Source: Inonotus obliquus
Lineage: Eukaryota; Basidiomycota; Agaricomycetes; Hymenochaetales; Hymenochaetaceae
NCBI GenBank assembly: GCA_032164295.1
Contig: JAJHTX010000002.1
Coordinates: forward strand, 3,038,001-3,102,000
DNA: 64,000 bases
Direction of reading: 5' to 3'
A program made the position numbers and the translations under genes. Shown piece by piece: positions 34,609 to 47,002 of the stretch. Under the pieces are notes generated by a model that saw only the letters and a list, made by a program, of their open reading frames with translations, had not been told where the DNA came from and did not search any database. Every line of letters starts with the position of its first letter. The first letter of the stretch is position 1.

Positions 34609-36412
34609 ATGGCAGACGATCAACCAGCTAAGCAAAAACTATGGGGTGGTCGTTTCACGGGCAAGACTGACCCCTTGTAAGTTGGTCCTGTTTCGAATAC
34701 CATTAGCTATGCTAGACGAATGACCTAGAATGCATGAATTTAACCTGTCGCTGCGATATGACCGTCGAATGTACGCGCAGGACATCCGGGGATCGATCGC
34801 CTATGCGAAGGCCCTCGCTCTGAGGGAAATCATTACGCGGGACGAGGAGCAGAAAATTGTCGACGGTCTTACGGCGGTCGGTAAGGAATGGGAAAACGGG
34901 CAAGTAAGTTTTCTCTCATCGAAGAAGACTCGTGCGGATATCCTCTGACTCCGGATTCCAAACTAGTTCGAGATCGCGCCAGACGATGAGGACATTCACA
35001 CGGCAAATGAACGTAGATTGAGCGAGCTCATCGGGACATTGGGCGGGAAATTGCATACCGGACGTTCGCGAAATGACCAGGTTGCGACGGATATGCGTCT
35101 ATGGCTTCTTGATGAAATCAAAGGAGCCGAAGCAAATTTGAAGGCGCTCATCTCTGTTATGGTTGAGCGGGCCGACAAAGAACAGAACATCTTAATGCCG
35201 GGATATACCCACTTGCAGGTATGTCTTGACGACGCAATCTTGGACTGAAGCTCTCATTTTCAATGAATCCATTAAAACAAATAGCGCGGACAACCAATTC
35301 GCTGGTCGCATTTTATCCTCTCGCATGCATTCTCATTCCAAAATGACCTGGAGCGACTACGGCAGCTCACTCCGCGTGTGTCTGTACTCCCTCTAGGATC
35401 GGGAGCACTGGCGGGCAATCCATTCGTCATTGATCGTGAATTTCTTCGCCGCGAGCTGGGCTTCGATTCAATTGCGGAGAATAGCATGTGGGGTGTTGGG
35501 GATCGCGACTTTATTGTCGAATTCATGATGTGGGCGAGCTTAACGATGACGCATATCAGCAGGATGGCAGAGGACCTCGTCATTTACTCTACAGCTGAGT
35601 TTGGTTTCGTATCGTTGAGTGATGCATACAGGTCAGCATTCTACTCGCCTTCCCTATTTCATACTCATATTGGCACCCGCAGCACCGGATCAAGTATCAT
35701 GCCTCAAAAGAAAAATCCGGATTCATTGGAACTTCTTCGGGGCAAGAGTGGACGTATATTTGGTAATGTTCGTTTTCCTGAACCACGTCTTGTGTAACAC
35801 CGTCTTATCAATTCCATGAAATCAGATGGCTGGTTTTATGATGACATTGAAGGGTCTCCCTTCAACGTATAATAAGGATCTTCAAGAGGACAAGGAGCCG
35901 CTATTTGACACTGTGGACAACGTTTCAGCCTGCTTGCGGATTACAGAAGGGGTAATCGCCACACTTGATGTATGCTACGCTCTATTTTCGTGTTCCTAGC
36001 AAATTGGTTTTCTGACTCCCTACAAACCAGGTGCACAAGGAGAAGACAGAAGCTGCGCTAACCATGGACGTGCTGGCCACGGATTTGGCGGATTACCTTG
36101 TCCGGAAGGGAGTAAGTAGACAACCATACAAAATGATGTCGTGTCACCGATTGTTCAATGCTCTGCTAGATTCCATTCCGAGAGACACACCATATTTCAG
36201 GCCGAGCAGTGGCACTGGCCGAGTCTCGCAAGTGCCAGCTCAACGAACTTACGTTTGAAGACTACAAAGCTCTCAGTGACAAGTTTGACAAAGACGTTCA
36301 TGGTGTTTTTGATTTTGAGGCCAGCGTGGAAAGGCGAAATGCCATCGGAGGGCCGAGTAAGGAGATGATATCTCGCCAGATTGAGGTCCTTCGCAAGGCG
36401 CTAGCAAAGTAG
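34609..36412 (+). CDS. ARG4: Argininosuccinate lyase
   Basis: Catalyses the last step of arginine synthesis, splitting argininosuccinate into arginine and fumarate; tetrameric, cytosolic. The start at 34609 gives [23 protein letters not shown], the usual N-terminus. About eight exons. Conserved pieces in order: [56 protein letters not shown], and the superfamily signature [20 protein letters not shown], which carries the mobile catalytic serine loop. The C-terminal part has [17 protein letters not shown]. Ends in TAG at 36410-36412. Length of about 465 residues and all motifs are normal, so it should be active. Confidence 0.96.
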
Positions 36413-36712
36413 AGTAGAATGGATGTCGCGTAAAATACTCATATATGTGGTATGCGAACAGCAGAGTATAAAATAGGTCCGGGTCCATTTTGAAGCCGTG
36501 GGAGAATCTTCACGGCGTGCGTTCGTTCTGTTGTCGTCCCACACTAAGAAACACCGCCTTGCACATCGTTCTCTCCACTGCTTAAGCATTCTGCTACTGC
36601 GCAGTTCTAATAGCGCCACTTCTTCACCTGGCCATTTTTAGCATCCCGCTCCTTCATCTTCACACTACCACCACAGTTACGACGGGCTAGCACCTCCTGA
36701 CTCTTTTCGGCC
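36413..36712. other. Spacer, nothing recognised
   Basis: 300 bases between argininosuccinate lyase and the syntaxin gene; the last 100 are C/T-rich, like a promoter or leader. Confidence 0.5.
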
Positions 36713-38194
36713 ATGGCTCGTGATAGGCTACGACAACAGCAACAGCAAGTGGGTGTTCCGTCTGCCCAGTTTTATAATTCCTCCTGATCCAAGAGTTTGC
36801 ACGAATTTCCAGCAGCAGGGTGGGTACTCTTCGTACGGGAGGTACGTGGCAGTGGCTTTTCAAGCGCGTCGCAATTTCACTCTCTAACGCCGTGTTGCTC
36901 GGTAGCCCTCCAACTCAGCGACAAACGCGTCAAAACCCGTATGATCAACGTGATGAGGGATATGGACAGCAGAACCAGTACGGAGGCGGATATAATGATT
37001 CCTACCAGGTATAGAGTCTCTTGATCACACTTCCTGGTGGTCGTTACTAACAAGTATACATCAGCAACCATACCAAGGAAATGCATATGAGCTTCAACAG
37101 GTCGGAAATGGGGGAGGATATGGCGGCGCACCTGCTAATAGCATGGATGCATTCCAGAACGAGGTGAGTGGTCTAATGGACTTGAAGACCAGGACAGAGT
37201 TAACTTGTGGCTCTCAGATTGATGTCATTCAAGATGAAATACGCAACTTCACCAACAACGTTAGCCAAATCTCCCAGCTTCATTCAAGTTTACTGTCGAG
37301 TGTGGAGCCCAGCAACAGTCGATCCAATCAGCAGTTGGAAAACCTGATTGAAGAAACACGGCAAATGATCGGCGGCATTAGGAACCGTATTAGTGCCCTG
37401 CAGATGCAACCAGTCGACGAGAAGGCGGCGAATATGAGGAAACCTAGGATTGAAATGGTCCGGGAGAAGTTCAAGAACGCAATCGAGAAATACCAGGCAG
37501 AGGAGAGGGAATACCGAGAAAAGTACAGAGACCGGATGGGTAGGCAGTACAGGATAGGTACGAATACCGCTTCATGCCACCATTTAATGAACTCAGATGG
37601 TTTGCAGTTAATCCAAATGCTACCGATGAAGAAGTCAGGAACGTCGTCGATAGTGGTCAAGATGCTCAGATCTTTGCGCAAGCAACGATGGGAAACAGAT
37701 ACGCAGATTCACAGAGAGCATATCGAGAGGTTCAGCAGCGTCACGAAGAGATCAAACGCATTGAAAGAAACTTGGTTGAACTTGCTCAGATGATGAATGA
37801 CGTACGTTGATCACAATGACTCCTCGTGTGTAGAGCCCATATAACAGTTCCATTCCAGTTGAGTCTGCTTGTTGAGCAGCAGAACGATACTATCACAGTC
37901 ATTCATCAGAATGCTGAGCAAGCTGGTTCTAATATAGAAGCAGGGTGAGTCTCTCGTGGACTTTTGACTGAACGCAGAGCGTTTGACTATTGTGGTACAT
38001 ATAGGAAAGTGCAACTGGACACGGCTGTTAATTCGGCAAAAGGGTATCGCAAGAAACGCTGGATATGTCTAGGGTTGACGGTAATAATCCTCGCCGTGAT
38101 CGGTATTGCAGTTGGTGTGGAGGTATCAAAGAACGTAAACAACAACAACGACGGTGGCAACAACAACAACAACAGCAACAACGGCGGAGCTTAA
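36713..38194 (+). CDS. Plasma-membrane t-SNARE, syntaxin (Sso1/Psy1-like)
   Basis: Qa-SNARE for fusion of secretory vesicles with the plasma membrane. The start at 36713 leads into a Gln/Gly/Tyr-rich N-terminal stretch (QQNQYGGGYNDSYQ) spread over several small exons. The Habc domain follows, from DEIRNFTNNVSQISQLHSSL through ALQMQPVDEKAANMRKPRIE. The SNARE motif spans GNRYADSQRAYREVQQRHEE, LVELAQMMNDLSLLVEQQND and ITVIHQNAEQAGSNIEAG; the central-layer Gln lies in VEQQ. It ends with a basic KKRWICLG boundary and the membrane anchor LTVIILAVIGIAVGVEV. An Asn-rich tail encoded by AAC repeats (VNNNNDGGNNNNNSNN) extends past the anchor, so it would face the cell exterior after fusion. TAA at 38192-38194. 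Confidence 0.93.
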
Positions 38195-39101
38195 TTATGG
38201 TAATGGCTTATGAGGTTCCGTCAAAATATCTTCAAGCGACGTGTTTCCTTGCGATGGAGCGCCTTGACGATCAGATGCGTTGCCGGACAACAACGAAAAC
38301 ATACCCCGTCCGCACATGGTTCTTGCTTTCGACTTCTTATGTATGTAGTTATGGGACGTTATCCGCCTTGTCTACGTTCTTTTCATGCCAGTAGTTCTCT
38401 CACATTCGTTATTACAAGCTTTATCAATTTCTCATTCACACTATCTATGTGCCGATGTCAATAGACTATGGGTCATCTAATTGAACTAGGATTTTCTTTT
38501 CTTTTCAACAATCTGCTGTGAATTATGGTTTCGGTCGTGTCCCGCCGGTGGTGGTCTAGGCGTTGGACTTCCGACGTCGATCATCCGGCCCGAAGTTAAA
38601 CCAACACTTTAAAAATCAGAATTCGGGGCTACCTGCTCCATTAGAACAAGCCGTAAAATGCGGAGAGCGTAGAGAAATTAACATGTCCACATCATCTCCA
38701 TCCCTTCGCACAACGCAAAGCGCGTTCTGGATAATATTTGTACCTTGCCGCAAAAGAGCGTGCAATAATCCTGAAGAAAGGACTTTGTCGTTTTTAACTT
38801 TTTTGCTGCTTGAACGGAAAAGGGCAACTTGATCCACGTGACATGAACTTTGAAGGACGCGTCAGCTACCCAGCCTCCTCGTTTTATAAGGCCCACTCAC
38901 AGCCTGCTTTCCGAGTACCGACACCCTTTCCCCTTCACCGGGTCTCTCTCTTGTACGTCCTCGTTCTTGTTTTTGTTTTTGTTTTTGTCCTTGAAGCTGA
39001 TTCACTGTTGCTCACATAGACCTCCCTCCCTTTCATCCTCCCGTCTATTCGCGTCCATCGTTACTGCATACTGCATATTTGCACAACTGAATAACTCAAT
39101 C
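38195..39101. other. Intergenic region, nothing recognised
   Basis: About 0.9 kb. 3' flank of the syntaxin gene followed by the promoter of the AN1 gene. A short TTTTTG repeat lies at about 38966-38988. Open frames here are short and carry no motif. Confidence 0.5.
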
Positions 39102-39459
39102 ATGGCCCCGAGAAAGCGCTGCCAGCTCAAGTCCGGTGAGGAACCCATATGCAAGGCTGCGGTCCTGCGCTTCGCAGGTGAATGTGCCCATTGTAATCTC
39201 TGCTTTTGCAGCGACGTGAGTTCCTATATCCTTTCCTTTCCTTTCTTTGAGCAGGATCACTGATTTGCGTTGCTTGTCGTCCGTCCCTGCGGGCATTTTT
39301 TCTACGCTTGCTTGTTCTTCCCTCTTATTCTTCCAGCATCGCTTACCTGAGCATCATAACTGTAACAAGTTGGAGGACTGTCGACAGGCTGCGTTCCAAA
39401 GAAATAAGGACAAGTTGGAGTCGGAGCGTACGGTGGCTAGTAAGATGGCTGTTGCTTGA
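39102..39459 (+). CDS. Small single AN1-type zinc finger protein
   Basis: Two exons (39102-39216 and about 39338-39459) encode roughly 78 residues that are almost only one AN1 finger. The Cys/His set reads C-x(9)-C in RCQLKSGEEPIC, then ECAHCNLCFCSDHRLPEHHNC, which matches the C-x2-C, C-x-C and H-x5-H-x-C spacing of AN1 domains. The intron falls inside the finger, right after CFCSD. The rest is a short lysine/glutamate helix (RNKDKLESERTVASKM). AN1 proteins in fungi link to the proteasome and stress response (Cuz1, Tmc1), but this one is shorter than those. A good small gene that a length cut-off would miss. Confidence 0.85.
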
Positions 39460-40277
39460 TGTCGTGTGACGGTTCTTGCGGCTTTCCTTTCCCATCTATT
39501 CTTTTGGTATCGGTTCCTGTTCCTCCTGTCTTGCTGTGAGTACTTCGTTTTGCTTTTTTTGGCAGGTTTGATGGGCTTACTTGTTTTCCTTACAGAACTA
39601 ACTTCCGACCTGCTGGACCATACACCTATTAATACACCCCTTTGCCCACACATGTTGGCATAATAATATGTAACCATGTGCCAAGTACTCCCCCTTGTGA
39701 ACCTGTGCATGATTGCCTCCCAACCTGTATATTTAATTTTGGGTTGTATACTCATTTCCTTGAATATGTACTTGCAACATTCGGACGTCGTGCAAGCTGA
39801 AATGGTTCCAATCCGGCCGAAGAGAAAAACTTGTTCGATTCGATACCTGAGTGAAATTGACTGATCGTGTCACGGAGAATTGGGCACTGGAAGGAGTAGA
39901 GCATCCCATGATCAGCTAGGTCGTGTGAGATCGGAACATTCACGTATGAGCGGAAGTATAGCGGTGGAAGTGGGATTCGGGTCAAAAAAGAATCGCTGTC
40001 TTCTCTCTTTAAAAGGGGAAGAAATTGCTTGACGATGTCCTTTCGCCGTAGAGTCTCTTTCTCTTTTGCCGTTGCCGTTGCCGCATCCTCTTCACCCACG
40101 TGAATCACCGGAAAATCGCCGCATCTGATTCTCTGTTCCGTCCTTTCAAACCTAAACACCCAAAGAAACACAAGCTAAAACTCCTGTCTGTACGTTCCTT
40201 TCCAAGTTACTCTTATTTATTCGATTTTTTGTGGCGGGAGCTACTCAAGGCTGGTAGAATAACACCCGACTGACTCG
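39460..40277. other. Intergenic region, nothing recognised
   Basis: About 0.8 kb between the AN1 gene and aspartate aminotransferase. A short frame at 39466-39663 is hydrophobic but has no conserved features. No convincing gene. Confidence 0.5.
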
Positions 40278-42119
40278 ATGGCGTATAGTAGAACGAAGCA
40301 ACTGTATCAGCATCTTATTACCTCTCAATCGATCATGTCTCAATCTGCTGGTAAGGTGTTTCTGCTCTTGACGTCACGCTGCTTTTCGTGCGTGCTAACA
40401 GTGAGATTTGTTGTTGTTGTCGTTGGTAGACCCCTGGGCGTCCGTGCAACAGGCTCCACCGGATAGGTTCGTGTCTGTTACGTTTCGAGGAGGGATGTTG
40501 GCTAGATGTAACTAACTGAACGATCCATCCGCTCGCATACACCCAAACCCACAGCATATTCAAGCTAGTCTACGCATACAAGACGGACACTTTCCCTCAG
40601 AAAGTCAACCTTAGCGCTGGAGCGTATCGTGATGACAACAACAAACCTTGGGTCCTTCCAGTGGTGCAAAAAGTTCGTAAGAGCACATCACACCGTGAAT
40701 TAAAAAAAGGGGTCATCCTGATCCTGACTGACTGACGTTCATTGATTGCGGATGGATAGGTTAATGAAATAATACTGAAGGATAAAAGTCTTGACCATGA
40801 GTATTTGCCTATTACTGGTCTACCAGAGTTCACATCTGCCGCGGCGCATCTGTTGTTTGGCTCGGATAGCGCGGTATTAAAGGAGGGTCGTGTTGCCAGG
40901 TGCGTGGCGAGCACTGTTTTTCATCAGACATGCTGCAAGACCGTGATTCATATAACGTTTCTAGCGTACAGACGATTTCGGGAACGGGTGCAAACCATCT
41001 AGCCGCACTGTTTCTCGCCAAGTTTTACTCCTGGAACGGCCCGAAACAAGTTTTTATCAGCAATCCCACCTGGGGTACTTGACTTTTTTGACGTGTATTC
41101 AGAGTCGCGAGCTGATTTGACGATACTCTTTTCTCAGCAAATCACAAGGCAATCTTGAAGAATGTCGGTATCGAGCCTGTTGACTATTCGTATTACGATC
41201 CAAAGACGATTGGGCTCGACTCTGCTGGTTTCTTGAATGCTCTGTCAAGTGCGCCGGAACGCTCGGTATTCCTTCTTCACGCGTGCGCGCATAACCCGAC
41301 TGGTGTGGACCCGACCCATGAGCAGTGGGAGAAGATTGCGGACGTAATACTCCAGAAGGGTCACTTTGCGTTCTTTGATTGCGCATACCAAGGGTTTGCA
41401 AGTGGAGACCTTGACAGAGACGCAAGTGCGGTTAGATACTTTGCACAACGCGGAGTGCCGATGCTCGTCTGCCAGGTCAGTATACGTGTTTTTTCTCGGT
41501 AAACTGGGTTTGGGGTTAATATACTTGGACAGAGCTTCGCTAAGAATGCTGGCCTGTACGGTGAACGTGTTGGAGCGTTGCAAGTTGTTGGAGCTACACC
41601 GGATGCGGCAGTCAGGGTAAAGAGCCAGCTGTCTGTGCTGCAGCGCAGCGAGATTAGTAACCCTCCGACTTATGGTGCTCGTATTGTACGTAGTCCGCGT
41701 ATCTAAGCCAGTATCGACACGCTTACATAGGGCATGAGTAGATGGCGTTGATTCTGAACGATAGCAGCCTGTTTGAGGAGTGGAAACGGGATATTAAGAC
41801 GATGGCGAGTCGTATTATTGACATGCGGAAGGAGCTGTATAGACTGTTGACGGAGGAGTTGAAGACGCCCGGGAATTGGGATCACATTGTGAACCAAATC
41901 GGAATGTTTAGGTGAGTGGTAGCAACAGACGCATGAGGTGGGATTTCTGACTTTCTTGATAGCTTTACGGGGCTTAATAGCACTCAGAGCAAGGCGTTAT
42001 TAGAGAAGGCGCACGTCTACCTGACTGAGAACGGACGTATTTCGATGGCGGGACTGAATAGCAAGAATATTAGATATTTTGCAGAGAAATTGGACAAGGT
42101 GGTACGTGGGGAGCCATAG
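40278..42119 (+). CDS. Aspartate aminotransferase
   Basis: PLP enzyme that interconverts aspartate + 2-oxoglutarate and oxaloacetate + glutamate. About nine exons. Motifs: [20 protein letters not shown] (aspartate aminotransferase N-terminus), [70 protein letters not shown] and [16 protein letters not shown] with the PLP lysine. The C-terminus has [19 protein letters not shown] and ends in TAG at 42117-42119. Two in-frame starts exist. The ATG at 40278 adds 19 residues rich in Arg, Lys and Ser/Thr with no acids, like a mitochondrial presequence, in a weak context (T at -3). The ATG at 40335 (MSQSADPW) has A at -3. One gene could thus make mitochondrial and cytosolic forms; I annotate from the longer one. 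Confidence 0.94.
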
Positions 42120-42591
42120 ATGTTCGTAAAATAGAAGAATGAAGATGTATGCGGGAAGTGAATAAGGTTTGATTACGTAAGAGCGTGAGAAAGAGGAAGG
42201 AATAGAGGGGAACGGCTACGTCATTGTAAAATTGAGACTTCGCAGGATTGTTCCTGTCAATCCTTCGGGCATGTGCCAACAAGAGCTCGGCATATCCCTC
42301 ATCCTCATCCTTCAGCACTGCGAGTGAGATTAAGACCGGTGTGCCCGGACGTAGTACTCCACAGACCTTGGTTGATTAGCGCTCGGAAGGAGTGGACTGT
42401 TCTTCTCGCGGCCTCGTGCGAGAAGGTTGACTGTTGCGTCAGTGAATATTTATCACCTCTCGTCTGGATATATAGTGGTCGACTTGGGTCTGGGCCCCCC
42501 CTCCTCTCCTTCTTTGCTCCAACGCTCATTTATGACAAGCCGTGTCACGGTAACGAGTACGTCCTCCTAGCTCCCCCCCCCCCATTCATAA
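42120..42591. other. Spacer with an 11-base poly-C run
   Basis: 3' flank of aspartate aminotransferase and promoter/leader of the PP4R1-like gene. A run of eleven C at 42573-42583 lies just before the next start codon. No gene seen. Confidence 0.5.
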
Positions 42592-45500
42592 ATGTCCAGA
42601 CTAAATATGGGCATAATAGTGTCCTGGTTATATACTCCCTGGAACTTCAACAACAACGACCAGCAACAACAACACGACCCCGACAACATCTCTCACAACA
42701 ATCGCCACAACTTCTTCGATTTCGAAATTCACAATGAACACCCGTCTCCTCCAATCGGCCTTCCAGATCACTCCTCTTCGCCTCCTTTAACCGAACACAC
42801 ACCTGCCTTGGAAATGCCACCACCCACTTCGAATCCCATTCAGCATGCTGCTGCTTCCTCGGTTTTACTTGTGCCGTCTCTCGGGACAGTAGACAATAGA
42901 CAGCACTCCGTGGTCTCTGCGCACTACAACGAAAGGCTGCATACAGCACCTACGGTGAGGGAGGTGCCTTCGGTGGCAGCCAGCAATGCCGGTCGACCGA
43001 CTCAAGGCTCGCCACCCCCTTCCTCTTCTCCTGGCCTGCGTATTGACATCGCCGCGGCAAATGACCCTTCAATGGACCATGAAATGGTAGATGCCAGTTT
43101 CGTGGCAGCTGCCGGTCAACCGGATAATTCTTATGACCTTTTCTTTGATGACGAGGGCCTGACTGCTCTGGAGAGAATATACCTTTTCGCACAGAGCAAC
43201 GCGTCGTTTCATAGGTATGTTTGGCTTCCCCTTGTTGCTGATGGATGAAAATGTTACGTCATGTACTTATTTGTTTGGCCCAGAGTTTTCATTTCACGCT
43301 CAATCCTCTCCTTTCTCCCAGATGTTCCTCCCTCTGAGGCGGTAGAGTATGTTATTCCGCTACTAAACTGTCTTGCCATGGACGACGGTGGGTATTTTCT
43401 GTTTATATAAGAGGGATGAGAATTTGGACTGAGGTATGACGTCTTATAGATGAGGCTGTAAAGGAGGCTCTCGTCGAAGATCTGGTCTCGGCCATATGGT
43501 GGTTCCTCACGGTATGTATCCTCCCTTCCCTCTAATCTGATTTTCCGATTAACTGCCCAATAGCACTGTCGAGTAGTCGATCATGAGGTTCCAGTAGGAG
43601 CTGATCCCCGCGAAATCCCACTCCTCAGCGTCGAGGCTTTCACCCCCCTCCTCGGTACCCTCCTTTTGAATACCAGCGCTAATATAAACGCACCCGCGAG
43701 ACACTGCGTCGTCGACTTGCTAGCCAGAATCAGAAATGCTGACTCTTACGATGCTGGTTTTTTCGGCCTGAAGGAGCGGAAGCTCTTCGAGCTCGAACTG
43801 GTACAGCACGTTGTCATTGGTATGGCACATTTGGATAGCGATTCTCCCGGAGAGACATCAGACGGATCTGGCGCTCTACAGTATGAGTCAGCTTCGGCCG
43901 AGCATTCGGATGCTCTTTCTACCGAGGCTGAGAACATGAGAATTCCTCCACCGTCTGCTGCAGAGGATGAGGTTCTCCTTTCGACACTTACTTCATCTGT
44001 ACATTCTCTCGCTACGACACAGTTTCTGGCCCAGGATGAACCCCCAACGCCCATAATGGCTGCGATTGCAGCCAACATTCAGCGCCCCCCCTCGCCAATT
44101 CCGGTACTGCCCATCTCTCGATATGAAACTGAGGAAGTTCCTCTCTTGGAGCGTATCGGGGATCAAGGCTCTCCCATGACCGGCGTTACTTCCTTGCCTG
44201 CATGGACCGCGGAGCCGGTGCAGAACTTGCAAAATGAAGCGGCCTTTATTGAGCGTGCTGTGCAGGATGTGACAAATTCTCGCATTCAAGCCCCTCGTCC
44301 AGATGTGAATGTTATGCCCTCGGTGGGACAGAGCGAGCAACCGCAACCTAATGCTGAACGCGTGGATATGGGCGGCGAATTCACCGAGGAGCATGTCGCC
44401 ATAGGTAAACTCGCAAGCATGAGTTTGATCGCGGCCGTCACGGCAAGTGGTAAGCGAACCCATAGTGATATCATACCTGTGCGCGATGAGTCTGATGTAT
44501 TGCAATTTGTCAGGTCATCTAGACCAGGAATACCAGCCAGCATTTGTCAAAGAAATTGAGAGGGCAGGTCGTGATCAAGTCTATTGGGTAAGGCGAGAGG
44601 CGACTTTCGCGCTCGGGGCATTGGCGAAAGTGGTGCCGGAAGAGCTTCTTTATGCGTCTTTAGTCAGTGATTTGTTCATCCGCTTAGACTGAAGAGGGCT
44701 TTTTTTGACTCTTCTCGCCCATAGATACCCCTTTTTGACCGCTTCTGCGAGGACTCGGTTTGGAACGTCAGGCAATCGGTCTTGTTTGCCCTTCCAGCCA
44801 TTCTTTCCCGCATACCTCAGGTCTCGAGGAGAACTCGTGCACTGCAAACCCTCCAGAAGCTGTATATAGATCCTACTCCACAGGTCCGGACTGGAGTACT
44901 AGAAGTTCTCGGAGAAATCATCTATCTGTTCCATGCGGACGAGAAAGGCCCGCCCGATGAGATCGTTCGATTATTTGTCGGCGAAGAAGGACGTGACTGG
45001 CATACCCCGGTTTCACCTGTTTCGGAAATCAGTTTTCAGCCTCGTGTGGAAGGTGTTCTACGATCGCGATACGCAGCAGATGACGTTCTCTACGACCACC
45101 GGACCACGGCTTTGTCATCGCAGCCGAATCATCCACCAGAATCAGATCCTGCGCGCTCGTTAATATGCGCATTCAATTTGCCTGCGGTTGCATTAACATT
45201 AGGCTCATCTCGTTGGCACGAGCTACGTGGTTTGCATGCATACCTGGTTTGTAACGGTGCTTCAAAGGTGCGCCAAACGCTTGCAGCAAGCATTGGCGAG
45301 GTCGCCCGGATCATCGGTCCTGCGAATGCTCGACGAGATTTGTTACCTCGCTGGTGGGATTTGGCACGTGGGCAGGACTCATTGGTACAAACGAAGGCGC
45401 TGGAGGCTCTCGAAGTGTTCTTGCAGGTCCTAGACTCTACAGACCGGTTACGAGTGGTCAGGAGCTTGGAGGATATATGGGATAATCATCTGAAAGGTTG

Positions 45501-46370
45501 GCGTGAACGTGAAGTGCTTGCGCGGAGTTTAGACCGCTTGACGCTTCTGTTTCCCGACGATGGCGAGGTGTTAAGTCGACTTCTCCGAAGGGCTCTCCGT
45601 GATCCCGCGGCAGCAGTCCGCAATGCCGCCATTGAGGTGGTGAGCTTTTCCATATCCTGCTCTGTGTACGTATCACATAATAATTTATTTGTTAGCTTCC
45701 CCAGATCTATGGGCAAATTTTCCTCCTCCCCGACGCATTTAAATTGGTTGTGGAAGAAATATCGTCCTTGGCCCACGACGAATCATTCAAGAAGCGTCTG
45801 ACGTGTGTACCTTTCCCACATAATGACGTTATGAGTAACTAACGTTACGTTAAGGTATATTGAATGTTCGAGGTCACTGATCACGAGTAATTCAAATTAT
45901 GAACGATTCATGGATGAGAATTTTTGGCACTCTGTTGTCATTCTATCTTCGGACAGGATTTCGGATGTGCGGATTGGACTGGCACGATTGCTCAGCATTA
46001 TATGCGGTGCGTATGACCTGACTTGTCTGTGTGGCAAGATATTGAGCCAAATTGGCGTTCAGACAAGATACTGGCAAAGCATCGTACACTTCCTGGTAAT
46101 GTACTCAACATCGTGCGCAGGTTGAGCGAAGATGGTGTCAGTGATGTGCGAGCATTTGTGTCGCATCTTCTTCCTTCCGATCTTCGATCTCCGACGGGAC
46201 TTGCATATGGCCATGCTGTCGAGAACGCTCGCTCGATGTCAACCTTCTCGCGCCCTCCTCCACGAAGAGAGCCGAAAACACTTGTGTCGGGCATGAACAA
46301 TATGAGGATTGCGGGACCGTCACGAGTTAGGGAACGACCTCAACCAGCCATGGTGAGCACTACTGATTAA
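42592..46370 (+). CDS. HEAT-repeat protein, PP4 regulatory subunit 1-like
   Basis: Large helical-repeat protein resembling PPP4R1, a regulatory subunit of protein phosphatase 4. The start at 42592 opens a long disordered Pro/Ser/Asn-rich region. Helical repeats begin with GLTALERIYLFAQSNASFHR, then VFISRSILSFLPDVP. A second disordered, acidic insert (about 43830-44400) splits the repeats. HEAT units resume with VYWVRREATFALGALAKVV, then SVWNVRQSVLFALPAILSR, LQKLYIDPTPQVRTGVLEVL, KVRQTLAASIGEVARIIG, AAAVRNAAIEV and ISDVRIGLARLLSIICG. The Val-Arg pairs at helix B starts are the HEAT hallmark. I end it at TAA 46368-46370, after SGMNNMRIAGPSRVRE; a GTGAGC donor at the final ATG could instead splice to about 46470 and extend the tail. 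About ten exons, over 1,000 residues. Confidence 0.78.
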
Positions 46371-47002
46371 TCCTATTACCGTATCGTTAAAGGTACGATA
46401 GGAACATTCTGCTGGATGACATTGCAAGTTGTGAAATGCTCCAATTAATTTCTTCTTTTTGCCATCAAGGCAGCTGAACTGTGGTGAGAGTGGGTCCACT
46501 GCAAACATGACGTGGCGAGAATATAGCCATGAGATGGCGGTGAATCCGCTTTTAGGCCAGGCATCGGGGATAAGAAGGCCCAAAGAAGAAACGGAAGCAA
46601 GAGGCCTGAGGTGGCTGATGGGAACCATTTGTTTTTTTTATAGAAAGAGGGGAGGGATTATTATACATAATGCGAATATCTAAGTGGATGTACATTGTAC
46701 TATTTTATTAAGTCTTGTTTTTGTTATTGTTGCAATGGATGGTGATTGTAAGGACAATGGTTGCAAGGGTAGAGTGGTCTGAACTTTAAATGCTGCTGAT
46801 GAAAAAGGGACCGAGGGCGAGGCCCAGCACACATTGCCACTCTCTGCTTGACCCGGCTCATCCATCATCTTCTTTCTCGTTCTTGCGCTGGTCGCCGTGC
46901 CTTTAACCTTCTCCCCCCAACCAAAGCACTCTCTCACCACCTCCTGCCGTCGACCGGTCCACTCCTCCTCCCATCTACCGCACCTTCCACTCCCCTCAAC
47001 GA
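46371..47002. other. Intergenic region, nothing certain
   Basis: May hold an extra 3' exon of the PP4R1-like gene (open frame around 46470-46683). Otherwise it is 3' flank and the promoter of the MARVEL gene, with C/T-rich DNA before 47003. Confidence 0.4.

Noticed and set aside
46459..46683. Open frame of 74 codons after the PP4R1-like gene
   Set aside because: It could be a final exon, but its Lys/Arg-rich end and lack of family match leave it unsupported; noted as an alternative only.
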